In this document: positions 47,390 through 56,853 of the stretch, piece by piece
Position numbering within the stretch: the stretch's first letter is position 1
Layout of the letters: each line of letters starts with the position of its first letter
Origin: Caldilineaceae bacterium
GTDB lineage: Bacteria > Chloroflexota > Anaerolineae > Caldilineales > Caldilineaceae
Direction of reading: 5' to 3'
Assembly: GCA_020634815.1 (NCBI GenBank)
Contig: JACKBA010000033.1
Span: 5,808-69,807, forward strand
DNA length: 64,000 nucleotides
Notes under the pieces: generated by a model
The model's input: only the letters and a program-made list of their open reading frames with translations
Databases searched by the model: none
What the model was told of the DNA's origin: nothing
Made by a program: the position numbers and the translations under genes

Positions 47390-47685
47390 AGTCTCGGGAT
47401 TGTACCACAGGTTGGCGTCGCCATCCGGCTTTCTTTATGCGAGTTCGGGAGTCATGGCGTTGCTTTCGCGTTGCCGGCTGGGGCAGATGCGGGACACATC
47501 CGTCAGGCATGGACAGGCGTTGATTGTAGACCGCGCAAAACAGGTATGGCAAATGAAGGCAGATTACGCCCCCGGCACGCCGCCCTGGCAAATTACGTCC
47601 CCGGCACGCCGCAGCGATCACTTCGTTGACAGGTCTGGTTGTGCGGCGTGCCGGGGACGTAAGTGCCCACGGCCGAAACGTCCCG
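47390..47685. other. Gene-free stretch holding a palindromic element
   Basis: About 300 bp between the methyltransferase start and the stop of the second HU-like gene. It holds the methyltransferase promoter region and the 47565-47662 element; no gene is visible. Confidence 0.55.
47565..47662. repeat. GTCCCCGGCAC palindromic element C with extra half-site
   Basis: TTACGTCCCCGGCACGCCGCA (47593-47613, one residue over 20 with its flank) and its exact complement (47642-47662) flank a 28-bp spacer. A further left arm with one mismatch lies at 47565-47584, exactly 28 bp earlier, giving a direct repeat of the same period. Confidence 0.88.
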
Positions 47686-48081
47686 CTACTCCACCGGGTT
47701 CTCCGGATGCTCGCGATTCCACAGCGCTGTCAACTCGTCGGCGCTCTTGCCGATGTGCTCGTGATTGATCACGATGGCGGCCAGCGCCGGGTCGTCCTGC
47801 ACGTTGCCCTGCAAGCTGCGATCGGGCTTCAGGTGCACGGTGAAGTTGCCCTGCATGTCGATACCGGGCATAACCAGCCCGATCCCTTCCAGGCGCACGC
47901 TCTTGCCCTCGCGCAACAGCGTCTGCAACGCCTCGCTCAAATCGTAGAGGGCATGGCGGACATCGCCGACCGTGCGCCGGTTGTGGCGGGCCACATAGGC
48001 GGCAAATTCCTCCGGCTCAATGCGCTGGACGCGTTTGAGCCGCGGCCGGTACGCTCTGATCGCTTCAATCCGTTTTGCCAT
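47686..48081 (-). CDS. HU/IHF-like DNA-binding protein, second copy
   Basis: A 131-residue homologue of the protein at 30937-31335: IRAYRPRLKRVQRIEPEEFA, then VEL-type strand RLEGIGLVMPGID and HLKPDRSL, and the C-terminal EHIGKSADELTALWNREHP. The two proteins share the same layout but are clearly diverged. ATG 48081 follows AAAGGA. It is divergent from the DUF5684 gene across 741 bp that include an iteron-like array. Its 3' side carries palindromic element C rather than the conserved hairpin tail of the other copies. Confidence 0.7.
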   Translation of the reverse strand: MAKRIEAIRAYRPRLKRVQRIEPEEFAAYVARHNRRTVGDVRHALYDLSEALQTLLREGKSVRLEGIGLVMPGIDMQGNFTVHLKPDRSLQGNVQDDPALAAIVINHEHIGKSADELTALWNREHPENPVE

Positions 48082-48822
48082 GCAGAGATCCTTTCGCGGG
48101 TAAGTGGTTCACGAAACTCACACAGAGCCGCCAAGAGCACAGAAATCGCCATCGTTACCTTCGTGTCTTCGCGCCTTTGTGTGAGGCAAAATCGTTAACG
48201 GCCAAAGTCGGGTTTGAGAAACTGGTTGAAGTCCCTCGCCAGGATTATAGCAAATCGGCGGTGATGCCCGCCGCAAACGCACGCCGCGCCCGCCCGTTTG
48301 TCCCGCTCCAAGGCGTCTATTGCTGCTGCGTGTACGGGCCTTCCATGCAACAGAACTTTCTTCCCAAGGACGGATCACTTTCTTCCCAAGCAAAAAAAGT
48401 TTCTTTGAAAGAAATCGATCCGGTCTTCCCAAGAAAGTTGGCCATTCTTCCCAAGAAAATTTCGGGCCTTTGGCGCCTGTTCGCACGGCTGCCAAAGGGC
48501 CGTCAGGATGGTCCGTCTGGGATGACCATGGAGATTCCTTTCGGTATGTGGCTGTCATTAAGACATAGCAAACATGGTGTTTCATACCATCATACCACGT
48601 TCATTGTGCCGGAGTGTAGCGAGACTTTCGCCCGATATCTGGGCCATCGCGTCTCAACGGATCAAGAATGATGGCCATCTTCGCCGTTTTTGCCGGTTGT
48701 GGCGCAACTCTGCTTCGAGTATGATTCTCCGGGCACATTGCGCTCCAGCCTGAGACCTCCTCCCATGGCGGACGACCATGGCTCATCTTTACTTTTCTTT
48801 TTTCACGACAACAGGAGAATTT
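48082..48822. other. Gene-free divergent region with iteron-like array
   Basis: 741 bp between an HU-like gene and a DUF5684 gene. It contains an AAAG-type repeat with inverted ends (CTCACACAGAG...CTTTGTGTGAG, 48117-48195) and the 48359-48455 array. ORFs that cross it on either strand follow the repeat words and are not credible. Confidence 0.6.
48359..48455. promoter_or_regulatory. Iteron-like array, five decamers at 21-22 bp period
   Basis: The decamer TCTTCCCAAG occurs exactly at 48359, 48381, 48424 and 48446. The gap in the series is filled at 48402 by TCTTTGAAAG, itself the core of the palindrome TTTCTTTGAAAGAAA. Start-to-start distances are 22, 21, 22 and 22 bp, about two helical turns. 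This is the layout of a tandem protein-binding array. Confidence 0.65.
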
Positions 48823-49239
48823 ATGCTGTATCATCCACTCTGGATCGCCAACTTCTTTCAGGCTGCCGACGGCGACGTGATGGGCGGTATCTTTGGCGGC
48901 ATCGGCGGCTTGCTCGGCCTGATTATTGGCGTGCTGGCCATCATCGGCATGTGGAAGGTCTTTACCAAGGCCGGCAAGCCGGGCTGGGCGGCCATCATTC
49001 CGTTCTACAACTTCTACACGTTGATCAAAGTCGCCGGGCGGCCGGGCTGGTGGCTTATTCTCCTCTTTGTGCCCTTTCTCAACATTGTCATCCTGATTCT
49101 CGTCAACATGGATGTGGCCCGTGCCTTTGGCAAGGGCGCGTTCTTGTGGGGCTTTGTCATGCTGACGCTGCTGCCCTTCCTCGGCTACATCCTCCTTGGC
49201 TTTGGCGACGCCCGCTATCAGAAGCCGGCGATGGCATAA
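48823..49239 (+). CDS. DUF5684-type small membrane protein
   Basis: A 138-residue integral membrane protein starting at ATG 48823 behind AGGAGA. There are about four membrane spans; between the first and second lies the hallmark KVFTKAGKPGWAAIIPFYN, repeated in part as KVAGRPGWWLILLFVP, typical of DUF5684. Proteins of this family have been described as small inner-membrane proteins sometimes linked to signal peptidases, with no firm function. An in-frame upstream ATG (48778) is less likely because its leader is not membrane-like. It is monocistronic. Confidence 0.8.
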   Translation: MLYHPLWIANFFQAADGDVMGGIFGGIGGLLGLIIGVLAIIGMWKVFTKAGKPGWAAIIPFYNFYTLIKVAGRPGWWLILLFVPFLNIVILILVNMDVARAFGKGAFLWGFVMLTLLPFLGYILLGFGDARYQKPAMA

Positions 49240-49484
49240 CGGCCGGCGCGCTACCGTTCACTGTGATGCGGCGCCCGGGAATCCCTTCGATGCCCGTGGC
49301 GCCGGAGAACACGCACTACTCACAGGCAGTGTGGTCTCTCCGGCTGATCCGGACAGGAGGGCTGTTCAGCGAGCAGGGCAGGTAACCACGTCGCTCACTG
49401 CTTGCATATGGCGCGTGGTGCCGGCGATCAAGCCCGCCGCGCTCGAATGCGAACGACCAGAAGCAAACAAGGAGCCAACTTTCC

Positions 49485-51911
49485 ATGCGACGGCATTCCC
49501 ATTCGCCACATTGCCTTTTCCGTTCGATTGCTGCCCTGGCCATCACGCTATCCTCGATTGGGACAGTGGCTGGCTCACACCATGATGCGTCTGCGCACTC
49601 GACCCTTTTGCTGCCGGCGCCATCGTCGGCAAACCTCAACCTTGTGAGTCAGTCATCCGAACCCGCTGGCCCGGAGAGGCTCAGATCGGGTCTGCGCTTC
49701 ACCGTAGCGCTGACACAAACCCAGTACACGCTCACTGATCTGGGTGTTGACATTCACCCACATGGCATCAACGACCGCGGCCAAATCGTGGGCGAAGGCG
49801 CTTTCGCGCCAGGCTGTCGGGAACCGGCCCTCTGGGATGCCGGCATTCTCATCCGATTGGAGCCAGCCGGTGGAGAGTGCGGTGTTGCGTTGGATATCAA
49901 CGAGAACGGTCAAATCGTTGGCTATGTTCAAGATGCCGGCGGGAGTAACCGGGCCTTCCTGTGGCGAGATGCCAACCAGAACGGTCAAACCGACCCGACT
50001 GAAATGATTGCGCTGGGCACCTTGGGCGGCGCTGATAGCCGGGCGTGGGCGATCAACGATGCCGGGGTTGTGGTCGGCGATGCGGACGACAACAATGAAG
50101 TGCAACATGCCTTTCGCTGGGAAAACGGCATGGTAGATATCCACCCCGGTCTCGACGGCGACGAAAGCTACGCCACGGACATCAACAATGCCGGCGTCAT
50201 TGTGGGGCTAGAGCGCGTGCACGACACAATTTACTGGCGGGCATACAAGCGGAACGGAAACGCTACCGCACTTGGGGCGTTGGGCAAAGAGAACGGCGCT
50301 TACGCCATCAACAACTTCTCCCAAATCTCGGGCTATATCAGCTATGACAATGGGCCGTTGAACGCCTTTCTCTGGCTGCCGCAACCAGCCTATGGCTTGC
50401 CGGCTGGGATGAATGACCTGGGGGTGGGGGCTGCCGGCGAATTCGGCTACGGCCTGAACGATGCCGGACAGGTGATTGGCAGCGGCGACGGGAAAGCCTA
50501 TGTGTGGCAGGCAGGAACGCTGACAATTCTGAACGATCTGTTGCCGGCCAATTCGGGATGGACCCTGTTTGGGCCAACAGGAATCAACAACAAAGGGCAG
50601 ATTGTCGGCACGGGCCTGTACCAGGGACAGGTGCACGGCTATCTACTCTCGCCGCGCCCCTGGACGCTGCTCTTCTACCTGGCTGGCGACAATAATTTGG
50701 CTTCCTCGTATGGTCCGATCTTCCAACGCCTGGAAGCAACGGCCAACCTCCCCGGCGTCTCCATCCTGGTCTTTTGGGACAGCAATGGTAATGGTGACTC
50801 GGGCTACTATGAGGTGCAGTACGACACGGATCTGACACAGTTTGCCGACTACACCGAAGGCGTCAACTACTGGCCGTTGGGCGAAGTGAACACCGGCGCG
50901 TCGTTTACCTTGTCGGACTTCGTTATCTGGGGCATACAACGCGCCCCAAGCGCGCATTTCGCCCTCATCCTGGACGATCACGGCAGCGGGCTGGGCGGGC
51001 TTGCCTGGGACGATACCAGTAATGAGGACAGAATCACCTTGCCGGAGTTGAAGCTGGCGCTTAGCACGGCGGCCGACCAGACGCAGCGCAAGATTGATGT
51101 CCTTTACATGGCAATGTGTTTGATGGGCATGCTGGAAGACGCCTACCAGGTGCGCGATCTCGCCGACTACTATGTTGCCAGCGAGCACTTGCAGACTACC
51201 TACCAAGACTATCTGAACGGATTTTCCGCCGATTTGAGCCCACAGCAGGCAGCGCTTGGCCTGGCAAGCGCCTACGCCGCCGAAATGACCGCCAAGGGGA
51301 AGGCCTACACCATTTCCGCGGTTGACCTCAGCAAGCTGACACCTGTCGTCGATGCGACCAACCAATTGGGGCAGGCGCTGGCGACGCCGATGGGCGTCAT
51401 CTCCGGTACGATTACGACGATTGCTTCGCTGGTGCAGCGTTTCGACAACAAGTCGCCCAGCGGCAGCATTACCACAGCCGACACCTACGTGGACCTGACC
51501 GATTTTGCCACATTGGTGGAACAGAATCTCAGCAGCGAAGCGGAGATAGTGGTCGCTGCGCAGGCGGTCAAGGATGCCATCGGCGCCTATGTCTTGTACG
51601 AAAGCCACAGCAGCGACGCTACCTACGTTCTGGATAACAGCGCCGGGGTCTCGATCTTCTTTCCCGCCACGGCAAGCAGTTTCTACAACCCAAGCAACTA
51701 TGACTTTGCGGTTGGGGCGGATTGGGGAAGCAGCGTAAGCACTGCCGGCAGCGCGGGACCAGCGACATCGTGGGGTGGATTCCTGGTCGACTATTTCCAG
51801 GCCACCCAACCCGGCGGGACCGACGATTCAACCCCGCCGCTGCCCTTGCCAAAGTTGTCAGGTACAAGCAGACTCTATCTGCCGCACGTCATCAGATTGC
51901 GACCAAACTAG
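49485..51911 (+). CDS. Secreted HAF-repeat / clostripain-family (C11) protease fusion
   Basis: An 808-residue exported protein behind AAGGAGCC. After a signal peptide (about 1-35), residues 75-385 are HAF repeats: GINDRGQIVGEG, DINENGQIVGYV, AINDAGVVVGDA, DINNAGVIVGLE, GLNDAGQVIGSG and GINNKGQIVGTG. From about 390 a clostripain-like C11 domain begins (WTLLFYLAGDNNL), with the His of ILDDHGSGLGG (about His499) and the Cys of MAMCLMGMLEDAY (about Cys545) as the catalytic dyad, and YYVASEHLQ. A Pro-rich linker leads to the terminal LYLPHVIRLRPN. C11 proteases cut after Arg or Lys and often self-activate. The HAF part may bind a surface or regulate the protease. Confidence 0.82.
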   Translation: MRRHSHSPHCLFRSIAALAITLSSIGTVAGSHHDASAHSTLLLPAPSSANLNLVSQSSEPAGPERLRSGLRFTVALTQTQYTLTDLGVDIHPHGINDRGQIVGEGAFAPGCREPALWDAGILIRLEPAGGECGVALDINENGQIVGYVQDAGGSNRAFLWRDANQNGQTDPTEMIALGTLGGADSRAWAINDAGVVVGDADDNNEVQHAFRWENGMVDIHPGLDGDESYATDINNAGVIVGLERVHDTIYWRAYKRNGNATALGALGKENGAYAINNFSQISGYISYDNGPLNAFLWLPQPAYGLPAGMNDLGVGAAGEFGYGLNDAGQVIGSGDGKAYVWQAGTLTILNDLLPANSGWTLFGPTGINNKGQIVGTGLYQGQVHGYLLSPRPWTLLFYLAGDNNLASSYGPIFQRLEATANLPGVSILVFWDSNGNGDSGYYEVQYDTDLTQFADYTEGVNYWPLGEVNTGASFTLSDFVIWGIQRAPSAHFALILDDHGSGLGGLAWDDTSNEDRITLPELKLALSTAADQTQRKIDVLYMAMCLMGMLEDAYQVRDLADYYVASEHLQTTYQDYLNGFSADLSPQQAALGLASAYAAEMTAKGKAYTISAVDLSKLTPVVDATNQLGQALATPMGVISGTITTIASLVQRFDNKSPSGSITTADTYVDLTDFATLVEQNLSSEAEIVVAAQAVKDAIGAYVLYESHSSDATYVLDNSAGVSIFFPATASSFYNPSNYDFAVGADWGSSVSTAGSAGPATSWGGFLVDYFQATQPGGTDDSTPPLPLPKLSGTSRLYLPHVIRLRPN

Positions 51912-52263
51912 ATGTGGCCCCCAAGGCAGATCTTATGCCGATCAGACTCCGGTGGGAATTTGCCTTGCGACTGCAAGCGCGGCCCCGTTCTGGTGGATCA
52001 GTTGCTTTGATGACCTCGTCTTGATGCTTTGGCACGCTGGCAGTGATCTCGCCCGTTCTCCCGGGGCGCACCCAGCGCACCGTAAACCAATTGAATTGCC
52101 CCTGTCCCCCATGCTATACTGTCCCCAGGCACAGCAAGCGGAGTCTCCCCACTTTCGTACATCGTCCCATCAACGAACGCTGTCGCCGGTCCGGCCCCTG
52201 CCTGGTTTGAGCAAACTGCATTGTCCATCTCTGGCACCCCGCACGCAACAAGGATTGTGATCG
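51912..52263. other. Intergenic region with promoter and long leader
   Basis: 352 bp with no gene. A promoter at 52091-52120 leaves a leader of about 137 nt before the giant kinase gene. The leader ends CCCCGCAC...CAAGGATTG, words also found before the paralogous gene at 57136. Confidence 0.55.
52091..52120 (+). promoter_or_regulatory. Sigma70-type promoter of the first giant kinase gene
   Basis: TTGAAT (52091-52096), an 18-bp spacer and TATACT (52115-52120). The -10 region GCTATACT is identical to that before the paralogue (56982-56989). Confidence 0.6.
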
Positions 52264-55200
52264 ATGGCTGCCACCCACAACTCTATGCACCCACAAAGCG
52301 GAGATGACGGCGGCGAAGAGTTCTTCCCGGCGTCGCAGGAGACTTTCACGCGTGCCGAGATCGCGCCGCTCTTGCAGGAATTGCGCGCCACACGGGAAGC
52401 ACTGCGCGCGCACGAAGCACGCCTTGCCCCGGCGCCGGATGACGCCGGCGCCGGCCAATGGGAGAGGAACGCCCGCCTGCATGCCGAGGATGTGACCGAA
52501 CTCCGTCGCACCGAAGAGGACCTGCTCTTCACGCACACCGTCGTCGACAAGATGATCGATTCGGCTTACTGGATACGGCCCGATGGCCGCATCATCTATG
52601 TCAACGAGGCGGCCCGTTCGACATTGGGGTATGCCCGTGGCGAGTTGCTGGCCATGAACATTGTGGATGTCGTCGCCGGCGCAACACCGGAGGATTGGGC
52701 GACGCAGTATGAGTCGTTGAAGCAGACCGGTGCGTTGCGCCTCGAGGGCAACATGGTGCGTAAAGATGGAACGCTCCTGCCCGTCGAGGTGCAGTCCACC
52801 CATGTGCAGGTGGGTGGCCGTGCCTATGCGTGCGGGATTGCGCGCGACGTCACGGAGCGCAGGGCGATGGAAGAAGCGTTGCGCGCCAGCGAAGCGCAGT
52901 TTGCCACCTTTTTCGAGTGGTCGCCCCTCGGCCTCTCGATCGCGCGGGTCGACGATGGCGTCCTCGTCAATGTGAATCGCACGTTGCTCGAGACGACCGG
53001 CTATACGCGCGCCGAGGTGATCGGCAGAACCGCACGTGAATTGAAGCTCTATGACCCGGCTGAACGGCAGGCGATCGTGGATACAATCCACCAGGAAGGC
53101 CAGGTGAACGGTTGGTCGATGAAATACCGCACCAAAGATGGCGGAACGAGCGAATGCCTCATGTCCATCGCCGTGGCTCCGGTCAACGGCGTGCCGTGCT
53201 ATTTGGCCGGCACGGTCGACCTCGGCCCGCTGCGCCACGCCGAAGCCGCACTGCGGGCCAGCGAAGCGAAATTTACCACGCTCTTCGAGATGAGCCCCAT
53301 CAGCATGACCATCGCCCGCGCTGCGGACGGCGTCTTCGTTGATGTTAACAGCGCGACGTTGCAGGCCATCGGCTATACGCGCGACGAGTTCCTCGGCCGC
53401 ACGGCGCAGGAACTGGGACTCTATACCGACCAGGAAGAGCGAGCGGCCATGCAAGCCGCAGTCAGGCGGGACGGCGGCGTCAGTGGCTGGCCGCTGACGC
53501 TGCGTTCGAAGCGCGGTGAACCCTTCGCCTGCCTGATCTCCGTGGCATCCGTCGTCGTCGATGACGAAGCGTGCTATCTCTCCGGCATCGTCGATATCGA
53601 CCGGCTGCGGCAGGCGGAGACGGCGTTACGTGCGCGTGAGGCTGAGTTCGCCGCCCTCTTCGAGATGAGCCCGGTCGCCATGATCATCACCCGGGCCGAC
53701 AATGCCCGTGTCGTAACGGTCAACACGGCCTACGAGCGATTGACCGGCTACGCACGCGACGAGGTTATCGGCCACACGGCGCTGGAGTTAGATGTCTATG
53801 TCGACCCGGCCGAACGTGCCCCCATGATGGCGGAGCTTTTGCGCAACGGCGCGGTGAGCGGCCGGCCGATCATGTTTCGTCACAGCAAGGGCCGGGTCGG
53901 CGAGTGCGTGCTGTCGATTGCCAAGATGCCGGTCGCTGGCGTCGAATGTTTTGTCAGTGGCGTGGTCGACATCCAGCCGCTGCGCGAGGCGGAGGCGGCG
54001 CTGCGCGCTCAGCAGGCCGATATGCTCGCCATGCTCGAAAACACGGACGGCATCATCTGGTCCATCGATCGCGACTATCGGTTGACCGCCAGCAACTCCG
54101 CTTTCCGGCGCAACGTGACTGCCTCGCTTGGCCGTGCGTTGGAACTCGGCGAGTCTGTCTTTCAGTTGAGCGACGGTGAGACCAATGCCGAGTGGCGCAG
54201 CCTGTACGACCGTGCGCTGGCCGGCGAGCGAGTGGCAATCGACGTGCAAGAGCGTTTAGCAGAGCGCCGCGGCACGTGGATGGAATATCGCTTCAGTCCC
54301 GTGTACGATGCCGATGGCAGGATCGTCGGCGCCACCGTGCTCGGCCGCGATATCACTGCCCGCATGATGGCAGCCCAGCAAATCGAAGCGCAACTGGCTG
54401 AAATCTCGCACTATTACGACACGGCGCCGGTCGGGCTGGCCGTGCTCGACACTGACCTGCGCTACGTGCGGGTCAATCGGCTGCTCGCCGCCATGAACGG
54501 GGCGCCGGTGGAAGAACATATCGGCAAGACAGTCGACGATGTCGTGCCGCTCGTTGCGGGCCAACTGCGGCAGATGGCGGCACGCACATTGGCCACCGGC
54601 GAGGCCTTCACCGGTATCGAGGTCGCGGGCGGGACGCCGGCCGACCCCGGCGTCCCGCATACCTGGAAAATGAACTGGTATCCGATCAAGCAGAGCGACG
54701 GCACGATCATTGGCTTCAATGCCATGGTCGAGGATATATCGGAACGCAAGCAGGCGCAGGCCAGGCTCGAACGCAGCGAGCAGAATATGGCACATGCCCA
54801 GCGCATTGGCCATCTGGGGAGCTGGGATTGGGATGTGCCGAACGACCGCCTTGAATGGTCCGACGAACTCTACCGGATCTTTGGCGTCGATAAGGAGTTC
54901 GTTCCGAGCTACGCATCAGTCGAGCGCATGATTCATCCCGACGATCGTGCCTATGACGGCGCCAGGGTGCATGAAGCGCTGGCTGCGGGGAGCAATGCCG
55001 AGTTTGAGATTCGTATCGTCAGACCGGATGGAACGATCCGGCACATCTATGAGAACATCGAAATCCAGCGCGAAGCTACCGGCGCACCGACGAAACTCTT
55101 TGGCATCGTACAGGACATTACCGAGCGCAAGCAGGCGGAGGAGGCGCTGCGCCGGAGCGAGCACAACTTGAATGAGGCCGAACGCATCAGCAACTCCGGC

Positions 55201-56703
55201 AGTTGGGAGTTGGATATTGTGACGGGCGCCGCCGATTGGTCTGACAACATGTACCGGCTCATGGATGTCGAACCTAAAGCGATGACCGGGCGCACCGTAC
55301 CAGGCTTTGTGGAAAATATCCTTCATCCCCGCGATCGCGAACGTCTGATGGCTGACCTTCAGGCGGCCATCGAAGGCGAGCGACCCTACGATATCGAATA
55401 CCAGGTTGTGTGGCGTGATGGCGTCTGTCGCGACATTCATTCAATCGGCGAAGTAATCCGCGACGGTGCGGGCACGCCCGTGCGCATGATCGGCCGTGTG
55501 GAAGACATCACCGAACGCAAGCGGGCAGAAGAGGCGACCGAACAGTTGCGCGCGCAACTGGCCCAGGCGCAGAAGATGGAGACCGTCGGGCGGCTGGCCG
55601 GCGGCATCGCTCATGACTTCAACAACCTGCTGGCCGTGATCCTCCTGCGCAGCGAGATGGCCTTGCAGATGGTGGAGAGCGATTCGCCCCTCTATCGCAG
55701 CCTCAACGCCATCAACACGACGGGACAGCGTTCCGCCGCCCTGGTCCAGCAACTGCTCGGCTATGCGCGCAAGCAGACGATTGCGCCCAAGGTCATCGAC
55801 CTGAACGCAACGGTGGCGCGGATGCTGCCGGTGCTGGAGAAACTCATCGGCGAGGAGATCGAGCTGGCGTGGACGCCCGAGGCGGCGTTATGGCCGGTCA
55901 AGATGGACGCTGCCCAGGTCGACCAGATTCTGACGAACCTGTGTGTCAATGCCCGTGACGCCATCGGCGGTGTCGGCACGATCGCGGTCGAGACAGCCAA
56001 CGTCGCGCTGAATGGCAGCGAGCGCGGCGCCGAGGGGCTGGTGGCGCAAGGTGACTACGTCCTGCTCAGCGTGCGCGATACGGGGATGGGCATGCAGCCG
56101 GAGGTGCTGGATCACATCTTCGAGCCCTTTTATACGACCAAGGGTGTCGGCAAGGGCTCCGGTCTTGGTCTGGCCACCGTGGAGGGCATTGTACAGCAGA
56201 ATGGTGGTCGTATCGAGGTCGCCAGTACGCCAGGGGCCGGCACGACCTTTGCTGTCTACCTGCCGCGCCATGCGGCGGAGGAAGAGGCACCGCCGCCGCA
56301 AAGCCCGCCGCCGCCCGTCCGGGGCGCCGGCGAAACCGTGCTGGTGGTGGAAGATGAAGTCGCCGTCCTTGACATGGCGGCCGAGGTTCTGCGCGAGTGC
56401 GGCTATACCGTGCTGGCGGCCATGTCGCCCAGCCGGGCGTTGCGGCTGGCCGAACAACACCCCGGCGCCATCGACTTGCTTCTCACTGACGTCATCATGC
56501 CGGTGATGAACGGCGCCGACCTGGCCGTCCTCGTCAGGCAGCGGCGGCCCAAGATCAAGACGCTCTTCATGTCGGGATACCCAGCCGACCACGTGGCCAA
56601 CCGCGGCGTGCTGGCCGACGATGCGCACTTTCTGGGCAAGCCGTTCACGGTGCAGACGCTGGCGGCCAAGGTGCAGGAGGTGTTGAACTTGCCAGTCGAA
56701 TAG
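52264..56703 (+). CDS. Giant hybrid histidine kinase, eight PAS domains, receiver
   Basis: A 1479-residue cytoplasmic protein; ATG 52264 follows AAGGA. After a coiled-coil N-terminus, eight PAS domains by eye begin near VVDKMIDSAYW, FFEWSPLGLSIAR, LFEMSPISMTIAR, LFEMSPVAMIITR, LENTDGIIWSID, YYDTAPVGLAVLD, GHLGSWDWD and SNSGSWELD. Three of the middle ones are tandem duplicates sharing the GRTAxELxLY-type motif. Then come the phosphoacceptor helix (RLAGGIAHDFNNLL), HATPase domain (NLCVNARDAIG, DTGMGM, GKGSGLGLA) and a C-terminal receiver with Asp in LLTDVIMPV. No membrane span is seen. It is a paralogue of the next gene, with the same promoter type. Confidence 0.9.
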   Translation: MAATHNSMHPQSGDDGGEEFFPASQETFTRAEIAPLLQELRATREALRAHEARLAPAPDDAGAGQWERNARLHAEDVTELRRTEEDLLFTHTVVDKMIDSAYWIRPDGRIIYVNEAARSTLGYARGELLAMNIVDVVAGATPEDWATQYESLKQTGALRLEGNMVRKDGTLLPVEVQSTHVQVGGRAYACGIARDVTERRAMEEALRASEAQFATFFEWSPLGLSIARVDDGVLVNVNRTLLETTGYTRAEVIGRTARELKLYDPAERQAIVDTIHQEGQVNGWSMKYRTKDGGTSECLMSIAVAPVNGVPCYLAGTVDLGPLRHAEAALRASEAKFTTLFEMSPISMTIARAADGVFVDVNSATLQAIGYTRDEFLGRTAQELGLYTDQEERAAMQAAVRRDGGVSGWPLTLRSKRGEPFACLISVASVVVDDEACYLSGIVDIDRLRQAETALRAREAEFAALFEMSPVAMIITRADNARVVTVNTAYERLTGYARDEVIGHTALELDVYVDPAERAPMMAELLRNGAVSGRPIMFRHSKGRVGECVLSIAKMPVAGVECFVSGVVDIQPLREAEAALRAQQADMLAMLENTDGIIWSIDRDYRLTASNSAFRRNVTASLGRALELGESVFQLSDGETNAEWRSLYDRALAGERVAIDVQERLAERRGTWMEYRFSPVYDADGRIVGATVLGRDITARMMAAQQIEAQLAEISHYYDTAPVGLAVLDTDLRYVRVNRLLAAMNGAPVEEHIGKTVDDVVPLVAGQLRQMAARTLATGEAFTGIEVAGGTPADPGVPHTWKMNWYPIKQSDGTIIGFNAMVEDISERKQAQARLERSEQNMAHAQRIGHLGSWDWDVPNDRLEWSDELYRIFGVDKEFVPSYASVERMIHPDDRAYDGARVHEALAAGSNAEFEIRIVRPDGTIRHIYENIEIQREATGAPTKLFGIVQDITERKQAEEALRRSEHNLNEAERISNSGSWELDIVTGAADWSDNMYRLMDVEPKAMTGRTVPGFVENILHPRDRERLMADLQAAIEGERPYDIEYQVVWRDGVCRDIHSIGEVIRDGAGTPVRMIGRVEDITERKRAEEATEQLRAQLAQAQKMETVGRLAGGIAHDFNNLLAVILLRSEMALQMVESDSPLYRSLNAINTTGQRSAALVQQLLGYARKQTIAPKVIDLNATVARMLPVLEKLIGEEIELAWTPEAALWPVKMDAAQVDQILTNLCVNARDAIGGVGTIAVETANVALNGSERGAEGLVAQGDYVLLSVRDTGMGMQPEVLDHIFEPFYTTKGVGKGSGLGLATVEGIVQQNGGRIEVASTPGAGTTFAVYLPRHAAEEEAPPPQSPPPPVRGAGETVLVVEDEVAVLDMAAEVLRECGYTVLAAMSPSRALRLAEQHPGAIDLLLTDVIMPVMNGADLAVLVRQRRPKIKTLFMSGYPADHVANRGVLADDAHFLGKPFTVQTLAAKVQEVLNLPVE

Positions 56704-56853
56704 CTGGGGCATGGTGCGAGATGCCGGCAGCGTGCGTCGCACTGGTCAGAGGACCCTTCGCCCCGAACCACCTGCTGACCAGTGCGACGCACGCTGGGGC
56801 GAATCTCCGGCCGCACCCGATTCGCGGTGCAATTCAGCTTTGGGGCGCGCAGG

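Noticed and set aside
47565..47662. CRISPR-like reading of the 28-bp-spaced repeats
   Set aside because: The repeated units are inverted rather than direct (one extra direct half-site apart), there are too few of them, and no cas gene is present.
31659..48414. TTTCTTTGAAAGAA palindrome about 320 bp upstream of both HU-like genes (31659 and 48400)
   Set aside because: The match is 14 bp of low complexity, the flanks do not align, and at 48 kb it is explained as one unit of the phased array.
48118..48585. 155-codon minus-strand and overlapping plus-strand ORFs in the HU/DUF5684 gap
   Set aside because: They read through the iteron-like decamers and AAAG repeat; residue patterns reflect the repeats in every frame.
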